This document shows positions 1-9,263 of a DNA stretch of 64,000 nt, in pieces. The translations under genes were made by a program, and so were the position numbers. Source of the stretch: Lysobacter oculi (GTDB taxonomy: Bacteria; Pseudomonadota; Gammaproteobacteria; Xanthomonadales; Xanthomonadaceae). Positions within the stretch are counted from its first letter, which is position 1, and each line of letters starts with the position of its first letter. The stretch is taken from contig NZ_CP029556.1 in the NCBI RefSeq assembly GCF_003293695.1, positions 1,560,001-1,624,000 of the forward strand. Direction: 5' to 3'. The notes under the pieces were generated by a model, which saw only the letters and a list, made by a program, of their open reading frames with translations, searched no databases and was not told the DNA's origin.

Positions 1-1448
1 CGCGCACCGGCATGCATGTAAGCCTTGCCGTGGTTGCTGGAGCCGCGGTAGTTGACCTGCAGCACCGCGTAACCCGCGCTGGCCAGCAGCTGCACGTCGT
101 TGTCGAAGCCCCAGGTGTCGTGGATGCCGAACGGCCCGCCATGCGGCATCACCACCAGCGGCGCGCGCCCCGGCTTGGCCGGCAGCGTGAGGAAGCCGTG
201 CAGCTCCATGCCGTCGCGCGCCTTGAAGCTGAAGGCCTTCATCGGACGCATCGCTTCGGGGTCGATCAGCTTCTGCCGCGCCGAGAGGAAATCCGCCTTG
301 CGGGTCACCGCATCGAACCCGTAATACGAGCCCGGATCCACGTCGCTGCGCACGAACAGCAGCTTGCGATTGCCGTCGTGGGTGGACGAGGCAATCGACA
401 TCAGGTTGTCGGGGAATGCCGCCTGCAACTTGGCATGCTGCGCGGCGGCCGGCACGTTCGGGTCGAAGTAGACGATGCGCGCGCCCTCGGCCCCGAAGCG
501 CACCCCGATCATTTCGAAGCTGCCATCGCGATAGATCGGCACCGGGTCGAACTTCGCATCACTGGCGACGGTCTTGCGTTCGCCGCTCACGGTGTCGTAG
601 GCGACCACGGTGTCCGGGCCGTTTTCCTGTTCAACCTGCAGGTAGGCGATGCGGTCGCCGCTGGCGAAACCGAGCGGGCTTTCGAGGTGGCCGAGCTTGG
701 CTTCATCGCTGACCAGCGTCCACTCTCCGCCTTCGGCCTTGCGGTGGTAGAGCTTGCTGAGGTTGTCGTCGGTGCTGGCGCGCGCGAAACGCACGCGCGA
801 GGCCGTATCGGCCATGAAGCGCGCACGTGGCATCGGCGCCAACACTTCGGTGACGCGCCGACCGCTGTAGACGTTCATCCGGTCCACGCGCGCCAGCGGG
901 TCGCGGCTCTCGTACGGCCAGACGTAGACCAGCGCCTCGTCGTCGTTGTCGGGCAGCGAATCCAGCAGGTACACGGCGGAATATTCCTCCTTCGCCGAAC
1001 CGCCGATGCGCGTGCCGACCGCCGCGCCACTCACGCGGTAGCCCGCCAGCAGGGCCTGCTTGGTGCCGTCCAGGTTGACGCCGTACAGCTCGCCGGTCGC
1101 GGTCGGCTTGATCTCGCCATCCAGGTTGCGGCCGATCGACACCAGCAGCCGCTCCCTGTTCACCCACTCGACGCCGATGACCTGGTTGTTGTTCGGCAGC
1201 CGCATGTTGAGCGTGGTCTTGCCGTCGGCCAGGCGCATGACGATCACACCGGTGGTGTTGCCGCGCCGGGTGATGCCCGCTATGTGGGTGCCATCGGGCG
1301 AATACTGCAGGTCGCTCAGGGTGTCGTGGTGCACGAACGGCGCGACGCGCGGGTCGGTTGCGTTGTCCTTCGCGATGCCATTCCCGGCGATCGCCATGCC
1401 GATCAGAAGTGCCGCCACCAGGCGTGCCGGCAGTCGAAGATTCCCCAT
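1..1448 (-). CDS. S9 family (prolyl oligopeptidase-like) peptidase, N-terminal part, cut by window edge
   Basis: About 482 codons are present and the C-terminus lies beyond base 1. The ATG at 1448 is followed by a basic N-terminus and a hydrophobic stretch at about residues 9-26, so export is likely. The middle is a repetitive beta-propeller-like region with a YSPDG motif near residue 50, typical of the propeller that gates S9 peptidases. The alpha/beta-hydrolase domain starts close to the window edge with LVVMPHGGP, the oxyanion-hole region, and NYRGS. The catalytic Ser-Asp-His triad must lie outside the window, so activity cannot be judged. S9 enzymes cleave short, often proline-containing peptides. 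An oligopeptide transporter lies directly upstream on the same strand, which suits peptide use as nutrient, but that link is inference. Confidence 0.88.
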   Translation of the reverse strand, partial: MGNLRLPARLVAALLIGMAIAGNGIAKDNATDPRVAPFVHHDTLSDLQYSPDGTHIAGITRRGNTTGVIVMRLADGKTTLNMRLPNNNQVIGVEWVNRERLLVSIGRNLDGEIKPTATGELYGVNLDGTKQALLAGYRVSGAAVGTRIGGSAKEEYSAVYLLDSLPDNDDEALVYVWPYESRDPLARVDRMNVYSGRRVTEVLAPMPRARFMADTASRVRFARASTDDNLSKLYHRKAEGGEWTLVSDEAKLGHLESPLGFASGDRIAYLQVEQENGPDTVVAYDTVSGERKTVASDAKFDPVPIYRDGSFEMIGVRFGAEGARIVYFDPNVPAAAQHAKLQAAFPDNLMSIASSTHDGNRKLLFVRSDVDPGSYYGFDAVTRKADFLSARQKLIDPEAMRPMKAFSFKARDGMELHGFLTLPAKPGRAPLVVMPHGGPFGIHDTWGFDNDVQLLASAGYAVLQVNYRGSSNHGKAYMHAGA

Positions 1449-1477
1449 CTACACAGATCCCATTGCTTGAAAGGTAT

Positions 1478-1499
1478 CGGGTGCGGCGGTCCGCACCCG
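1478..1499 (-). terminator. possible terminator hairpin after the OPT transporter gene
   Basis: A perfect 9-bp inverted repeat (cgggtgcgg / ccgcacccg, 4-nt loop) lies between the OPT gene and the S9 peptidase gene. Read on the minus strand it is followed only by a short mixed stretch (ATACCTTTC), so it may be a weak intrinsic terminator or a stabilising hairpin. Confidence 0.4.
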
Positions 1500-1535
1500 G
1501 CTCAGGTCATTGGCTGACGGCATGCCGCCCGTGGA

Positions 1536-3521
1536 TCAGCGCGGGCCACCCTCGGCTTCACCGAGGACCGGCTGCGGCTTCATCGCGGTGCGATAGAGCA
1601 GCCAGGCGACGATGGCCAGCACGGCAAGCCCAACCCACTTCACCAGCGGCAGGTCGATGCCGAGCGACAGCACGTCGGCGCTGCCACTGGCGACGATCGG
1701 CACGGCGATGAAGATGCCCATCAGCGCCTCGCCGGTGATCAGGCCTGCGGCGAACAGCGTGCCGGGGCGGTGGATGCGGTCGCGGACGTCCTCGTGCGCA
1801 CCGAGTGCGCCGTGGCGTTTCTCGACGAAGTACGCGAGCAGGCCGCCGAGGAAGATCGGCACCATCAGTTCCAGCGGCAGGTAGATGCCGATGGCGGCGG
1901 CCAGCACCGGCACGCGGAAGGACTTGCCGGTTGCCTTCAGCCATTCGTCGATGGCGATGATGACGGCGCCGATCACCGCACCGATGGCGATGATGGTCCA
2001 CGGCAACGCGCCGCCGAACATGCCCTTCGCCACCGAGGCCATCAACGTGGCCTGCGGCGCGGACAACGGGTTGGGATGCGCCGCGGTCGGTGCGCCGATG
2101 CCGTAGGCCTGTGCCAGCAGGTTGAGTACCGGCGCCATGATCAACGCGCAGGAGAACGCGCCGATGCCGAGCATCAACTGCTGCTTCCACGGCGTCGCGC
2201 CGACCAGATAGCCGGCCTTGAGGTCCTGCAGGTTGTCACCACCGACCGAAGCCGCGCAGCAGACCACCGCGCCGATCATGATCGCGGCCACCGCGCCCAG
2301 CGGCGCGCCCATCGCGCTCACCGATTCGCGCCCGGACGCGCCCATCAGCAGCATCAGCACCACGGAAGCGAACAGGATGGTGGAGATGGTGATGCCGGAC
2401 ACCGGGTTGTTGGAGGAACCGACCAGGCCGGCGAGATACGCCGACACCGACACGAACAGGAAGCCCGCGACGATCATGATGATCGCCATCGGCACGCTCA
2501 CCATCCAGTTGCCCACGATCGCCTGGTAGAGCAGCAGCAGCGGCAGCACGAACAGCAGCAGCGCGATCAGCATCCACTTCATCGGCAGGTCGCGTTCGGT
2601 CTCGGCGATGACGGCATCACCACCCTTGCGTGCCGCGGCGATGCCGCTCTTGATGCCCGCCAGCAGCGACTTGCGCAGCGAGAACAGCGTCCACACGCCG
2701 CCAATCAGCATCGCGCCCACGCCGAGGTAACGGATCTTGGTCGACCAGATCGCGCCGGCCGCTTCCTCTGCGCCCAGCTTCATCAGTTCCGGATCGGCCG
2801 CGGCGTACATCGCGTGGTAGATCGGGATGGCGATGTGCCACGACAGTATGCTGCCCGACAGCACCACGATGCCGATGTTGAGCCCGACGATGTAGCCCAC
2901 GCCCAGCAGCGCCGGCGACAGGTTGGTGCCCATGTAGCCCAGGTACTTGCCGAAGAAACCGGCGCCGGCGGCGGTGTCGGGAATCAGCTTCAGGCCGCTG
3001 GCGGCCATCAGCTTGACCAGCGCACCCACGCCACCGGACAGCGCCAGGATCTTCAGGCCCGGGCCGGGATTCTCACCGGCCTTCAGCACTTCCGCGGCGG
3101 CCTTGCCTTCCGGGAAGGGCAGCGGGTCTTCGACGATCATCGAGCGCCGCAGCGGCACCGAGAACAGCACGCCCAGCAGGCCGCCGAGACCGGCGATGCC
3201 GACCACCCACCAGTATTTGAAGTCGGGCCAATAGCCCATGATGATCAGCGCGGGGATGGTGAAGATCACGCCCGCCGCGATCGATGAACCGGCCGATGCG
3301 CCGGTCTGCACGATGTTGTTTTCGAGGATGGTGCCGCCGCCAAGCAGGCGCAGCACGCCCATCGACACCACCGCCGCCGGGATCGCCGTGGCGATGGTCA
3401 TGCCGGCGAACAGGCCAAGGTAGGCATTGGCGGCGGACAGCACCACCGCGAGGATGATGGCCAGCACCACGGCGCGGAAGGTCAGCTGCGGCGTTCCGCT
3501 GCGCGGCATCGGCTGGCTCAT
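1536..3521 (-). CDS. OPT family oligopeptide transporter
   Basis: A 661-residue, almost entirely hydrophobic protein with many membrane segments. The lengths and Gly/Ala-rich helices match the OPT superfamily, the bacterial branch of about 600-700 residues. The N-terminal helix is followed by segments such as NIVQTGASAGSS and by VGGDNLQDLKAGYLVGATPW near residues 435-455, which are characteristic of OPT proteins. Family members import oligopeptides, and some import metal chelates, driven by protons at the inner membrane. The ATG at 3521 is preceded by AGGA. The gene is followed on the same strand by an S9 peptidase, so import and cleavage of peptides may be coupled. The substrate cannot be told from sequence. 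Confidence 0.93.
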   Translation of the reverse strand: MSQPMPRSGTPQLTFRAVVLAIILAVVLSAANAYLGLFAGMTIATAIPAAVVSMGVLRLLGGGTILENNIVQTGASAGSSIAAGVIFTIPALIIMGYWPDFKYWWVVGIAGLGGLLGVLFSVPLRRSMIVEDPLPFPEGKAAAEVLKAGENPGPGLKILALSGGVGALVKLMAASGLKLIPDTAAGAGFFGKYLGYMGTNLSPALLGVGYIVGLNIGIVVLSGSILSWHIAIPIYHAMYAAADPELMKLGAEEAAGAIWSTKIRYLGVGAMLIGGVWTLFSLRKSLLAGIKSGIAAARKGGDAVIAETERDLPMKWMLIALLLFVLPLLLLYQAIVGNWMVSVPMAIIMIVAGFLFVSVSAYLAGLVGSSNNPVSGITISTILFASVVLMLLMGASGRESVSAMGAPLGAVAAIMIGAVVCCAASVGGDNLQDLKAGYLVGATPWKQQLMLGIGAFSCALIMAPVLNLLAQAYGIGAPTAAHPNPLSAPQATLMASVAKGMFGGALPWTIIAIGAVIGAVIIAIDEWLKATGKSFRVPVLAAAIGIYLPLELMVPIFLGGLLAYFVEKRHGALGAHEDVRDRIHRPGTLFAAGLITGEALMGIFIAVPIVASGSADVLSLGIDLPLVKWVGLAVLAIVAWLLYRTAMKPQPVLGEAEGGPR

Positions 3522-3602
3522 CGGGAATCCTGTCGAATGGGGAATCGCGACAACCTAACGTGCATGGGCGCGCCAAGTCCAGCCGCGACGCGCCATGCGG
3601 TC

Positions 3603-3636
3603 GCGCATCGATGCCCGGAATGAGGCATCGATGCGC
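3603..3636 (-). terminator. 13-bp perfect hairpin downstream of ssb
   Basis: gcgcatcgatgcc (3603-3615) and ggcatcgatgcgc (3624-3636) form a perfect 13-bp stem with an 8-nt loop just after the ssb stop codon. No U-tract follows on either strand, so it may work as a Rho-related or mRNA-stabilising hairpin rather than a classic intrinsic terminator. Confidence 0.45.
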
Positions 3637-3644
3637 TTCACCCG

Positions 3645-4133
3645 TCAGAACGGGATGTCGTCGTCGTCGAAGCCGCCATCGTTGGCGAAATCCTGCGCCG
3701 GCGGCGCCTGGCGCTGCGGCTCGCGACGCTGGGCCGGCTGCGCGCGCGGTGCACGCTCCTGGCCGCCACCGAAGCCGCCTCCCCCACCACCGCCGTCGCC
3801 ACGGCCGCCGAGCATCTGCATCTCGTCGGCGATGATGTCGGTGAAGTAGCGCTTCTGGCCGTCGTCACCGGTGGTTTCGCTGTAGCTGATGCGGCCTTCG
3901 ATGTAGCACTGCGAGCCCTTGCGCAGGTACTCGCCGGCGATCTCGCCGAGCTTGCCGAAGAAGGTGACCCGGTGCCACTCGGTCTTTTCCTGGTTGTTGC
4001 CGTCGCGGTCCTTGCGGACCGAGGTGGTGGCGAGGCTGATCTTGGTGACCGCCATGCCGCCCTGGGTGTATTTGGTTTCCGGGTCGTTGCCGAGGTTGCC
4101 GACCAGAATCACCTTGTTGATGCCGCGTGCCAT
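3645..4133 (-). CDS. ssb: single-stranded DNA-binding protein
   Basis: 162 residues. The N-terminal OB-fold (about residues 1-110) begins [19 protein letters not shown] and contains the conserved [20 protein letters not shown] block. A flexible Gly/Gln/Pro/Arg-rich linker with a run of glycines follows, and the acidic tip DDDDIPF is the binding peptide for replication and repair partners. SSB coats single-stranded DNA as a tetramer during replication, recombination and repair. Length and domain order are normal. The start ATG at 4133 has GGAAGG upstream. It is transcribed away from ispB, and no uvrA neighbour is present here. Confidence 0.98.
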   Translation of the reverse strand: MARGINKVILVGNLGNDPETKYTQGGMAVTKISLATTSVRKDRDGNNQEKTEWHRVTFFGKLGEIAGEYLRKGSQCYIEGRISYSETTGDDGQKRYFTDIIADEMQMLGGRGDGGGGGGGFGGGQERAPRAQPAQRREPQRQAPPAQDFANDGGFDDDDIPF

Positions 4134-4278
4134 GCCTAATCCTTCCGGTTGTGATTCGTGCTGAAGCCGGCCGCGGGATTGCCGCCGGCCGGGTCATTGG
4201 ATTCTAACGCGCGGGCATGGGCGACCCGCCCGGTTCCCGAATCCGCGTAGGAATCCGGGACGCCGGCATCGCCCCGCC

Positions 4279-4284
4279 TATAAT
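4279..4284 (+). promoter_or_regulatory. -10 element (TATAAT) upstream of ispB
   Basis: A perfect TATAAT sits 33 bases before the ispB ATG in the ssb-ispB divergent gap. I see no good -35 hexamer at the right spacing. Confidence 0.5.
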
Positions 4285-4317
4285 CCGCCGACCCCGATAC
4301 CCACCCGATCGCACCGA

Positions 4318-5301
4318 ATGCCTGCAGCCCGCCTCGACCTCCCGGCCATCCAGCAGCTGGCCGCCCCCGACATGGCGGCGGTGGATGCGCTGATCCGGCG
4401 GCGGCTGGCCTCCGACGTGGTGCTGATCAACCAGGTCTCCGAATACATCATCGGGGCCGGCGGCAAGCGCCTGCGGCCGATGCTGCTGCTGCTCGCCGCA
4501 CGCGCGCTCGGCCACATGGGCGCGGACGCGCACCAGCTGGCGGCGGTGATCGAGTTCATCCACACCTCCACCCTGCTGCACGACGACGTGGTCGACGAAT
4601 CCGACCTGCGCCGCGGCCGCCGCACCGCCAACGCGGTCTGGGGCAACGCGACCAGCGTGCTGGTCGGCGACTTCCTCTACTCCCGCAGTTTCCAGCTCAT
4701 GGTCGAACTGGATTCGCTGCCGGTGCAGCGCATCCTGGCCGACACCACCAACCAGATCGCCGAGGGCGAGGTGCTGCAGCTGCTGCACGTGCGCAACCCG
4801 GATACCGACGAGACCGCCTACCTGCGCGTCATCGAGCGCAAGACCGCGATCCTGTTCGCGGCCGCCACCCGGCTCGGCGCGCTGCTCGCCGGTGCCGACG
4901 CACGCACGCAGGACGCGATGCACGCCTACGGCCTCAACCTGGGCTATGCGTTCCAGATCGCCGACGACGTGCTCGATTACGCCTCGGACGCGGCCACGCT
5001 CGGCAAGAACCTCGGCGACGACCTGGCCGAAGGCAAGATGACGCTGCCGCTGATCCACGCGATGCGCCTTGCCGACCACGCCACCCGCGAGCGGCTGCGC
5101 ACCATCGTCGAAAACGGGGATGTCGATGCGTTGCCGGACGTCATCGCCGCCATCAACGCGCACGATTCACTGGCCTACAGCCGCGCCCGCGCCGAAGAGT
5201 TCGCCGCCCTCGCCGAAGCCGCCCTCGCCGGCCTGCCCGACAACGAAGCCAGCGCATCGCTGCGCGGCCTCGCGCACTACGCGGTCAGCCGCAACCACTG
5301 A
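4318..5301 (+). CDS. ispB: octaprenyl diphosphate synthase (long-chain trans-polyprenyl synthase)
   Basis: 327 residues, full length for the family. The two aspartate-rich motifs that bind the Mg-diphosphates are intact: DDVVD at residues 89-93 (within TLLHDDVVDESD) and DDVLD at 216-220. GGGKRLRP-type sequence lies at residues 47-54 (here AGGKRLRP), and GKNLGDDLAEGK at 229-240. The sequence follows E. coli IspB closely along its length, including SDVVLINQV and EGEVLQLL. The enzyme condenses isopentenyl diphosphate onto farnesyl diphosphate to make the ubiquinone side chain; product length cannot be read from sequence, so octaprenyl is by homology. The start at 4318 is the first ATG after the TATAAT element. 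A convergent DUF488 gene ends 6 bases after the stop. Confidence 0.95.
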   Translation: MPAARLDLPAIQQLAAPDMAAVDALIRRRLASDVVLINQVSEYIIGAGGKRLRPMLLLLAARALGHMGADAHQLAAVIEFIHTSTLLHDDVVDESDLRRGRRTANAVWGNATSVLVGDFLYSRSFQLMVELDSLPVQRILADTTNQIAEGEVLQLLHVRNPDTDETAYLRVIERKTAILFAAATRLGALLAGADARTQDAMHAYGLNLGYAFQIADDVLDYASDAATLGKNLGDDLAEGKMTLPLIHAMRLADHATRERLRTIVENGDVDALPDVIAAINAHDSLAYSRARAEEFAALAEAALAGLPDNEASASLRGLAHYAVSRNH

Positions 5302-5307
5302 GCGCGC

Positions 5308-5664
5308 TCAGCGCTGCAGGTAATCGCGCAGGGCCACCGCGTTGTTGTGCGCCTCGTCGTGGGCGGCATACAGCAGGGTGACGCGCCCCTTCTTCACCCA
5401 GCCACGCAGCTCGGCCAGCGCTGCGGTTTCCGCCTCGCCTTCCAGTTCGGCGAAGTAGCGCCTGCGGAATTCCGCCCATTTGTCCGGATCGTGGCCGAAC
5501 CATTCGCGCAGTTCGGTGGAGGGCGAGAGATCCTTCAGCCACGCGTCGAGCGCGGCTTCCTCCTTCGACACCCCCCGCGGCCACAGCCGGTCCACCAGGA
5601 TGCGCGCGCCATCGGCCTTGTCCGCCGGTTCGTAGACACGCTTCAATTCGATCGCATGGGTCAT
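5308..5664 (-). CDS. DUF488 family protein (YeaO-like)
   Basis: 118 residues, starting MTHAIELKRVYEP from an ATG at 5664 with an excellent GGAGG Shine-Dalgarno upstream. RILVDRLWPRGVSKEEA near residues 21-37, the DPDKW motif and the LLYAAHD motif identify the DUF488/YeaO family. These are small soluble proteins of uncertain function, and no catalytic role is established. It lies 13 bases downstream of the dienelactone hydrolase gene on the same strand and is probably co-transcribed with it. Confidence 0.88.
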   Translation of the reverse strand: MTHAIELKRVYEPADKADGARILVDRLWPRGVSKEEAALDAWLKDLSPSTELREWFGHDPDKWAEFRRRYFAELEGEAETAALAELRGWVKKGRVTLLYAAHDEAHNNAVALRDYLQR

Positions 5665-5677
5665 CTCGTCCTCCCGC

Positions 5678-6466
5678 TCACGGCGACTTGAATCGTTCCT
5701 CGAAGAAGTCATCCATCATTTCGAAGGCGCGCCTGGACGCACGTTCGTTGTAGACACAGTTCGGCGGGCTGGCCGATTCCGGCTGGGTGAAGCAATGCAC
5801 GGCGCCGCCGAAGTCGACGAATTGCCAGTCGGCCTTCGCCGCCTCCATCTCCTTGCGGAAGGCGCTGATATCGGCCTCCGGCACGCTGCTGTCGTTGGCG
5901 CCGTTCAACACCAGCACCGAGGCGGGGATCGCCTTGCCGTCCTGCGGCAGATGGCGCTTCAGGCCGCCGTGGAAACTCACCACGCCCGCAACCGGCGCAC
6001 CACTGCGGGCCAATTCCAGCGCCACCGAGCCACCGAAGCAGAACCCGAACGCGCCGATGCGTTTCACGTCGAGCGGTGCCTTGCCCGCCTGCGCCTTCAA
6101 CGCGGCGACCGCGGCATTGGCACGCTCGCGCAGGCGCAGGCCGCCATCGTCATAGACCTTGCCGACGGTCGCGCCGGCTTCCTTCGCGTCCTTCGGGCGC
6201 ACGCTTTTGCCATAGACATCGGCCACCAGCACCACGTAGTCGTCGCCGGCCACGGCCTTGGCGCGTTCCAGCGACAGGTCGGTGACGCCCATCCAGTTCG
6301 GGAACATCACCAGGCCAGGCAGTTTCTTCTTCACCGCGTCGTCGTAGACGAGGTGGCCGCTGAAGGTGTCGTTGCCCACTTTCCACTCCACCGGCCGCGT
6401 CTTGATGGCGGCGAAGGACGACGTGGCGACGGCACACAACGCGAAGGCAAGCAGGCATCGACGCAT
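5678..6466 (-). CDS. exported dienelactone hydrolase family protein
   Basis: 262 residues with a typical signal peptide (MRRCLLAFALCAVATSSFAA). The mature part is an alpha/beta-hydrolase of the dienelactone hydrolase type. The nucleophile is a cysteine in GAFGFCFGGS, as in true DLH rather than serine hydrolases. The acid residue is probably in NGANDSSVPEAD, and the histidine is in GGAVHCFTQ near the C-terminus. DLH enzymes open lactone rings in chlorocatechol breakdown, but exported members of this kind have no fixed substrate and there is no aromatic-degradation operon nearby. The short DUF488 gene follows it. The family call is firm; the substrate is unknown. Confidence 0.92.
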   Translation of the reverse strand: MRRCLLAFALCAVATSSFAAIKTRPVEWKVGNDTFSGHLVYDDAVKKKLPGLVMFPNWMGVTDLSLERAKAVAGDDYVVLVADVYGKSVRPKDAKEAGATVGKVYDDGGLRLRERANAAVAALKAQAGKAPLDVKRIGAFGFCFGGSVALELARSGAPVAGVVSFHGGLKRHLPQDGKAIPASVLVLNGANDSSVPEADISAFRKEMEAAKADWQFVDFGGAVHCFTQPESASPPNCVYNERASRRAFEMMDDFFEERFKSP

Positions 6467-6535
6467 GACGCGGACTCCGGGCGGGCAAGCCCCGAGCCTA
6501 GCCGCGCCCGCGATGCCGATGCGTGAAAACCCGAC

Positions 6536-7921
6536 TCAGGCGATGCCGAGCCCGCCGATGGCGGCGATGGTCTCCGGATCGAAACCACCGAGTTCGGCGA
6601 AGTGCTTGCCGCGCGCCACGTCATCCCTGTACGCGCCGAAGCTGGGCGCGCCCGGCGACAGCAGCAGCACGCCTTCACCTGCCAGCGCATCCTTCGCCAG
6701 CGCGACCGCTTCCGGCAGGTCCTGCGCGGCCAGCAGCGTGAAGCCGGCTTCGGCGGCGAGCGGTGCCAGCAATTCGTGGATGCGTGGACCATTCGCGCCC
6801 ATCGTCACGACGGCGTGCGGCGCATGCGTCTTCATCGCCTCGGCAAAGCTCTGCCACTCCAGCCCGCGATCATGGCCGCCGACCAGCAGCGCGATGCGCT
6901 TGCCGGCGAACACGTCCAGCGCGGCCAGCGAGGCATGCGGCGTAGTGCTGATGGAGTCGTTGACCCATTCGATGCCGGCGTGGCGGCCGAGCATCTGCAG
7001 CCGGTTCGGCAGCGGCCGGAAGCTGTGCGCGTGCTGCGCCAGTTCGACCGCATCGAAACCGAGCATCTCCAGCGCCAGCAGCACGCCGCACAGATTTCCG
7101 CGGTTGTGCGCGCCGGGCAGCGGCAGGTCGCGGGTATCGAGCACCTTCATTTCGCCGCGATGGATGACCTCGCCGCGCAGGTGCCAGCCGCCGCCGTGGT
7201 TGAACCAGCGCACCTTGGAATCCGGCAGCGAGAGCTGCGCCAGCGTGCGGTCGCCGGCATTGAGCACGGCCATGCGCGGGCGCGCCTGCGTCAGCAGCGC
7301 GAGCTTGTCATCGACATAGCGCTGCTGGCTGCCATGCCAGTCCAGGTGCTCGGGAAAGATGTTGGTGACGATGGCGAGCGTCGGGCGCACGCCGCTGTCG
7401 GCCACATCGCGGGTCTGGTAGCTCGACAACTCGATCGCCCACTCGCTGGCGTTGGCGTCGATCAGTTCCAGCATCGGCATGCCAATGTTGCCGGCCAGCG
7501 CGGTGCGCCGCCCCGCCGCGCGCAGCAGGTGCGCGAGCAGCGCGGTCGTCGTGCTCTTGCCCTTGGTGCCGGTGACGCAGAGCGTGCGCTCGTGCTCGCC
7601 GCGCTCGCCGAACCACAGGCCGGTGCCGCCGACGAAACGCGTGCCCTGCGCGGCGGCCTCCTGCGCGGCTTCGCCGTAGGGGCTGATGCCGGGCGACTTC
7701 ACCACCACGTTGAAACCGGCCAGCCGATGCCCGCTGACGGAGGTATCGAAGGACAGCAGTGGATCGGCGAGCCGGCGCGCGTCATCGGCTTCCGCCGGGC
7801 TGCAGAACAGGGTCAGCGCCTGTTCGGGCAGGCGCTCGCGCAGGGCGTGATAGGCGGCGCGGCCTTCGCGCCCCCAGCCCCACAGGGCGACGTGGCGGCC
7901 CTCAAGCTCCGAAATGCGCAC
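6536..7921 (-). CDS. murD2: UDP-N-acetylmuramoyl-L-alanine--L-glutamate ligase (MurD2)
   Basis: 461 residues from a GTG at 7921 ([17 protein letters not shown]). An upstream in-frame ATG at 7963 would add 14 residues, but those lie inside murL and look unlike the family start. The Mur ligase ATP loop GTKGKST is at residues 118-124, [12 protein letters not shown] carries the central-domain signature, and [12 protein letters not shown] marks the C-terminal domain as in MurD. In Xanthomonas, MurD2 adds L-glutamate rather than D-glutamate to UDP-MurNAc-L-Ala, and MurL then inverts that residue. The gene overlaps the end of murL by 20 bases in the same operon, which supports the MurD2 call over ordinary MurD. 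The enzyme is cytoplasmic. Confidence 0.93.
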   Translation of the reverse strand: MRISELEGRHVALWGWGREGRAAYHALRERLPEQALTLFCSPAEADDARRLADPLLSFDTSVSGHRLAGFNVVVKSPGISPYGEAAQEAAAQGTRFVGGTGLWFGERGEHERTLCVTGTKGKSTTTALLAHLLRAAGRRTALAGNIGMPMLELIDANASEWAIELSSYQTRDVADSGVRPTLAIVTNIFPEHLDWHGSQQRYVDDKLALLTQARPRMAVLNAGDRTLAQLSLPDSKVRWFNHGGGWHLRGEVIHRGEMKVLDTRDLPLPGAHNRGNLCGVLLALEMLGFDAVELAQHAHSFRPLPNRLQMLGRHAGIEWVNDSISTTPHASLAALDVFAGKRIALLVGGHDRGLEWQSFAEAMKTHAPHAVVTMGANGPRIHELLAPLAAEAGFTLLAAQDLPEAVALAKDALAGEGVLLLSPGAPSFGAYRDDVARGKHFAELGGFDPETIAAIGGLGIA

Positions 7922-9263
7922 GCAGTTTTTCCCACAGGTCGGCGGGGATGCGGTGTTCGTCATCGAGCACCATCAGCGCGTCGATCGACAGCGCGGCGTC
8001 ATCGAGCTGCGGCGCGACTTCGCGGGCGAAGCGACGCACGATGACGTCCTCGCGCCATTCCGGCCGCGTGGCCAGCGCGGCCATCGCCGCACGCGACTCG
8101 CGGCCTTCGCCCACGCATTCGAACGGCTTGTGGTCGTGGAATTCCAGCAGCGCGTCGAAGCCGGCGACCTGGCTCTGCTCGTCCAGCAGGTTGCGGCCGA
8201 AGATGCCGACCAGGCGCGGCTTCGGCATGAACGGCGCCAGCGCCAGGAACACGAAATGGCACTTCGGGCAGACACCGCACCAGCGGTTGACCGGGCGCTC
8301 TCCACGGATGTGGAAGTTGCGGTTGCAGCTGGAGAAATACGCGTCGTAATGCGTGTTGCGGGCGAACTGGCGGGCCACGGCCAGCTCGCTCATCGGGCGC
8401 AGCAGCGAGTAGTAATGCAGGTCGGCGGCGATGCGGCGCTCGACGTAGCCGCCGAAATCGCGCTCGAACGCCCAGCCCTTCGACCACTGGTGGTTCACTT
8501 CGCCGGTGCCTTCGATCAGGCTGCCGTAGCTGGCCGAGCGTTCGTTGGAGAAGACCACCTGGTCGGCATCCACCAGCAGCGCGGCGAGCACCATGATCGC
8601 GGAGTTGATCGCGGTGACCGGGATGTGGCCGTTCCACGCGCCCAGCCGGTTGTATTCGAAGAGTTCCGGCGCGAGTTGGCGCTGGATGTTGAGCGTCGAA
8701 AGGCCGGTGCGTTCGGCACAGTCGCGGATCAGCTGTGAGCCGCCGATCCAGGTCACCGTCTGGTTCACGCCGGCACCGCGCAGCGCCTCGATCGACACCA
8801 GCGAATCCTTGCCGCCGCCGATGGCGGTCAGGGCGTGATGGCGCAGGCCGAGTACCGGCGCGTCGGTGACCGGCGCATCGCCATGCGGGAAGCGGATGCG
8901 ACCGGAAAGATCCAGCCCGTTGCGGTAGGCGAACTCGCCCAGGCCGTGGCGGTAGACCTCGTCCAGCAGCGCGGCGGTCGCGGCATCGAGCGTGGTGTAG
9001 TCGATGCGGATGCTGTCCGGCACTGCCGCCTTGTAATAGCTGACGCCGGCGATCAGGTGCAGCAGGGTGAGCGCCTGCTCCACCGCCGCCGCACGCGCGC
9101 CTTCGAGCGCGAACGGCGCGCCGGGGATCGTGACGGTCTCGACCAGTTCCGGGCCGTCATCGAACGCATACACCAGCCGCGCGACGCCGCTGGCCGCATC
9201 GAATTCGCGACGGACGAAACGGAACGCCTGCACGGCATCGCGATCGAACTTCAACTCAGTCAT
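7902..9263 (-). CDS. murL: UDP-N-acetyl-alpha-D-muramoyl-L-alanyl-L-glutamate epimerase
   Basis: 453 residues from the ATG at 9263. [11 protein letters not shown] resembles the PP-loop of ATP-pyrophosphatase-type enzymes. A cysteine cluster, WCGVCPKC, lies near residue 340 and could bind metal. MurL, described in Xanthomonas, uses ATP and Mg2+ to epimerise the terminal L-Glu of UDP-MurNAc-L-Ala-L-Glu to D-Glu, replacing the usual glutamate racemase supply for MurD. The start lies 8 bases inside lysAC and the end overlaps murD2, so the three genes are translationally coupled. That context makes the functional call strong even though the motifs alone are not decisive. Confidence 0.92.
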   Translation of the reverse strand: MTELKFDRDAVQAFRFVRREFDAASGVARLVYAFDDGPELVETVTIPGAPFALEGARAAAVEQALTLLHLIAGVSYYKAAVPDSIRIDYTTLDAATAALLDEVYRHGLGEFAYRNGLDLSGRIRFPHGDAPVTDAPVLGLRHHALTAIGGGKDSLVSIEALRGAGVNQTVTWIGGSQLIRDCAERTGLSTLNIQRQLAPELFEYNRLGAWNGHIPVTAINSAIMVLAALLVDADQVVFSNERSASYGSLIEGTGEVNHQWSKGWAFERDFGGYVERRIAADLHYYSLLRPMSELAVARQFARNTHYDAYFSSCNRNFHIRGERPVNRWCGVCPKCHFVFLALAPFMPKPRLVGIFGRNLLDEQSQVAGFDALLEFHDHKPFECVGEGRESRAAMAALATRPEWREDVIVRRFAREVAPQLDDAALSIDALMVLDDEHRIPADLWEKLRAHFGA

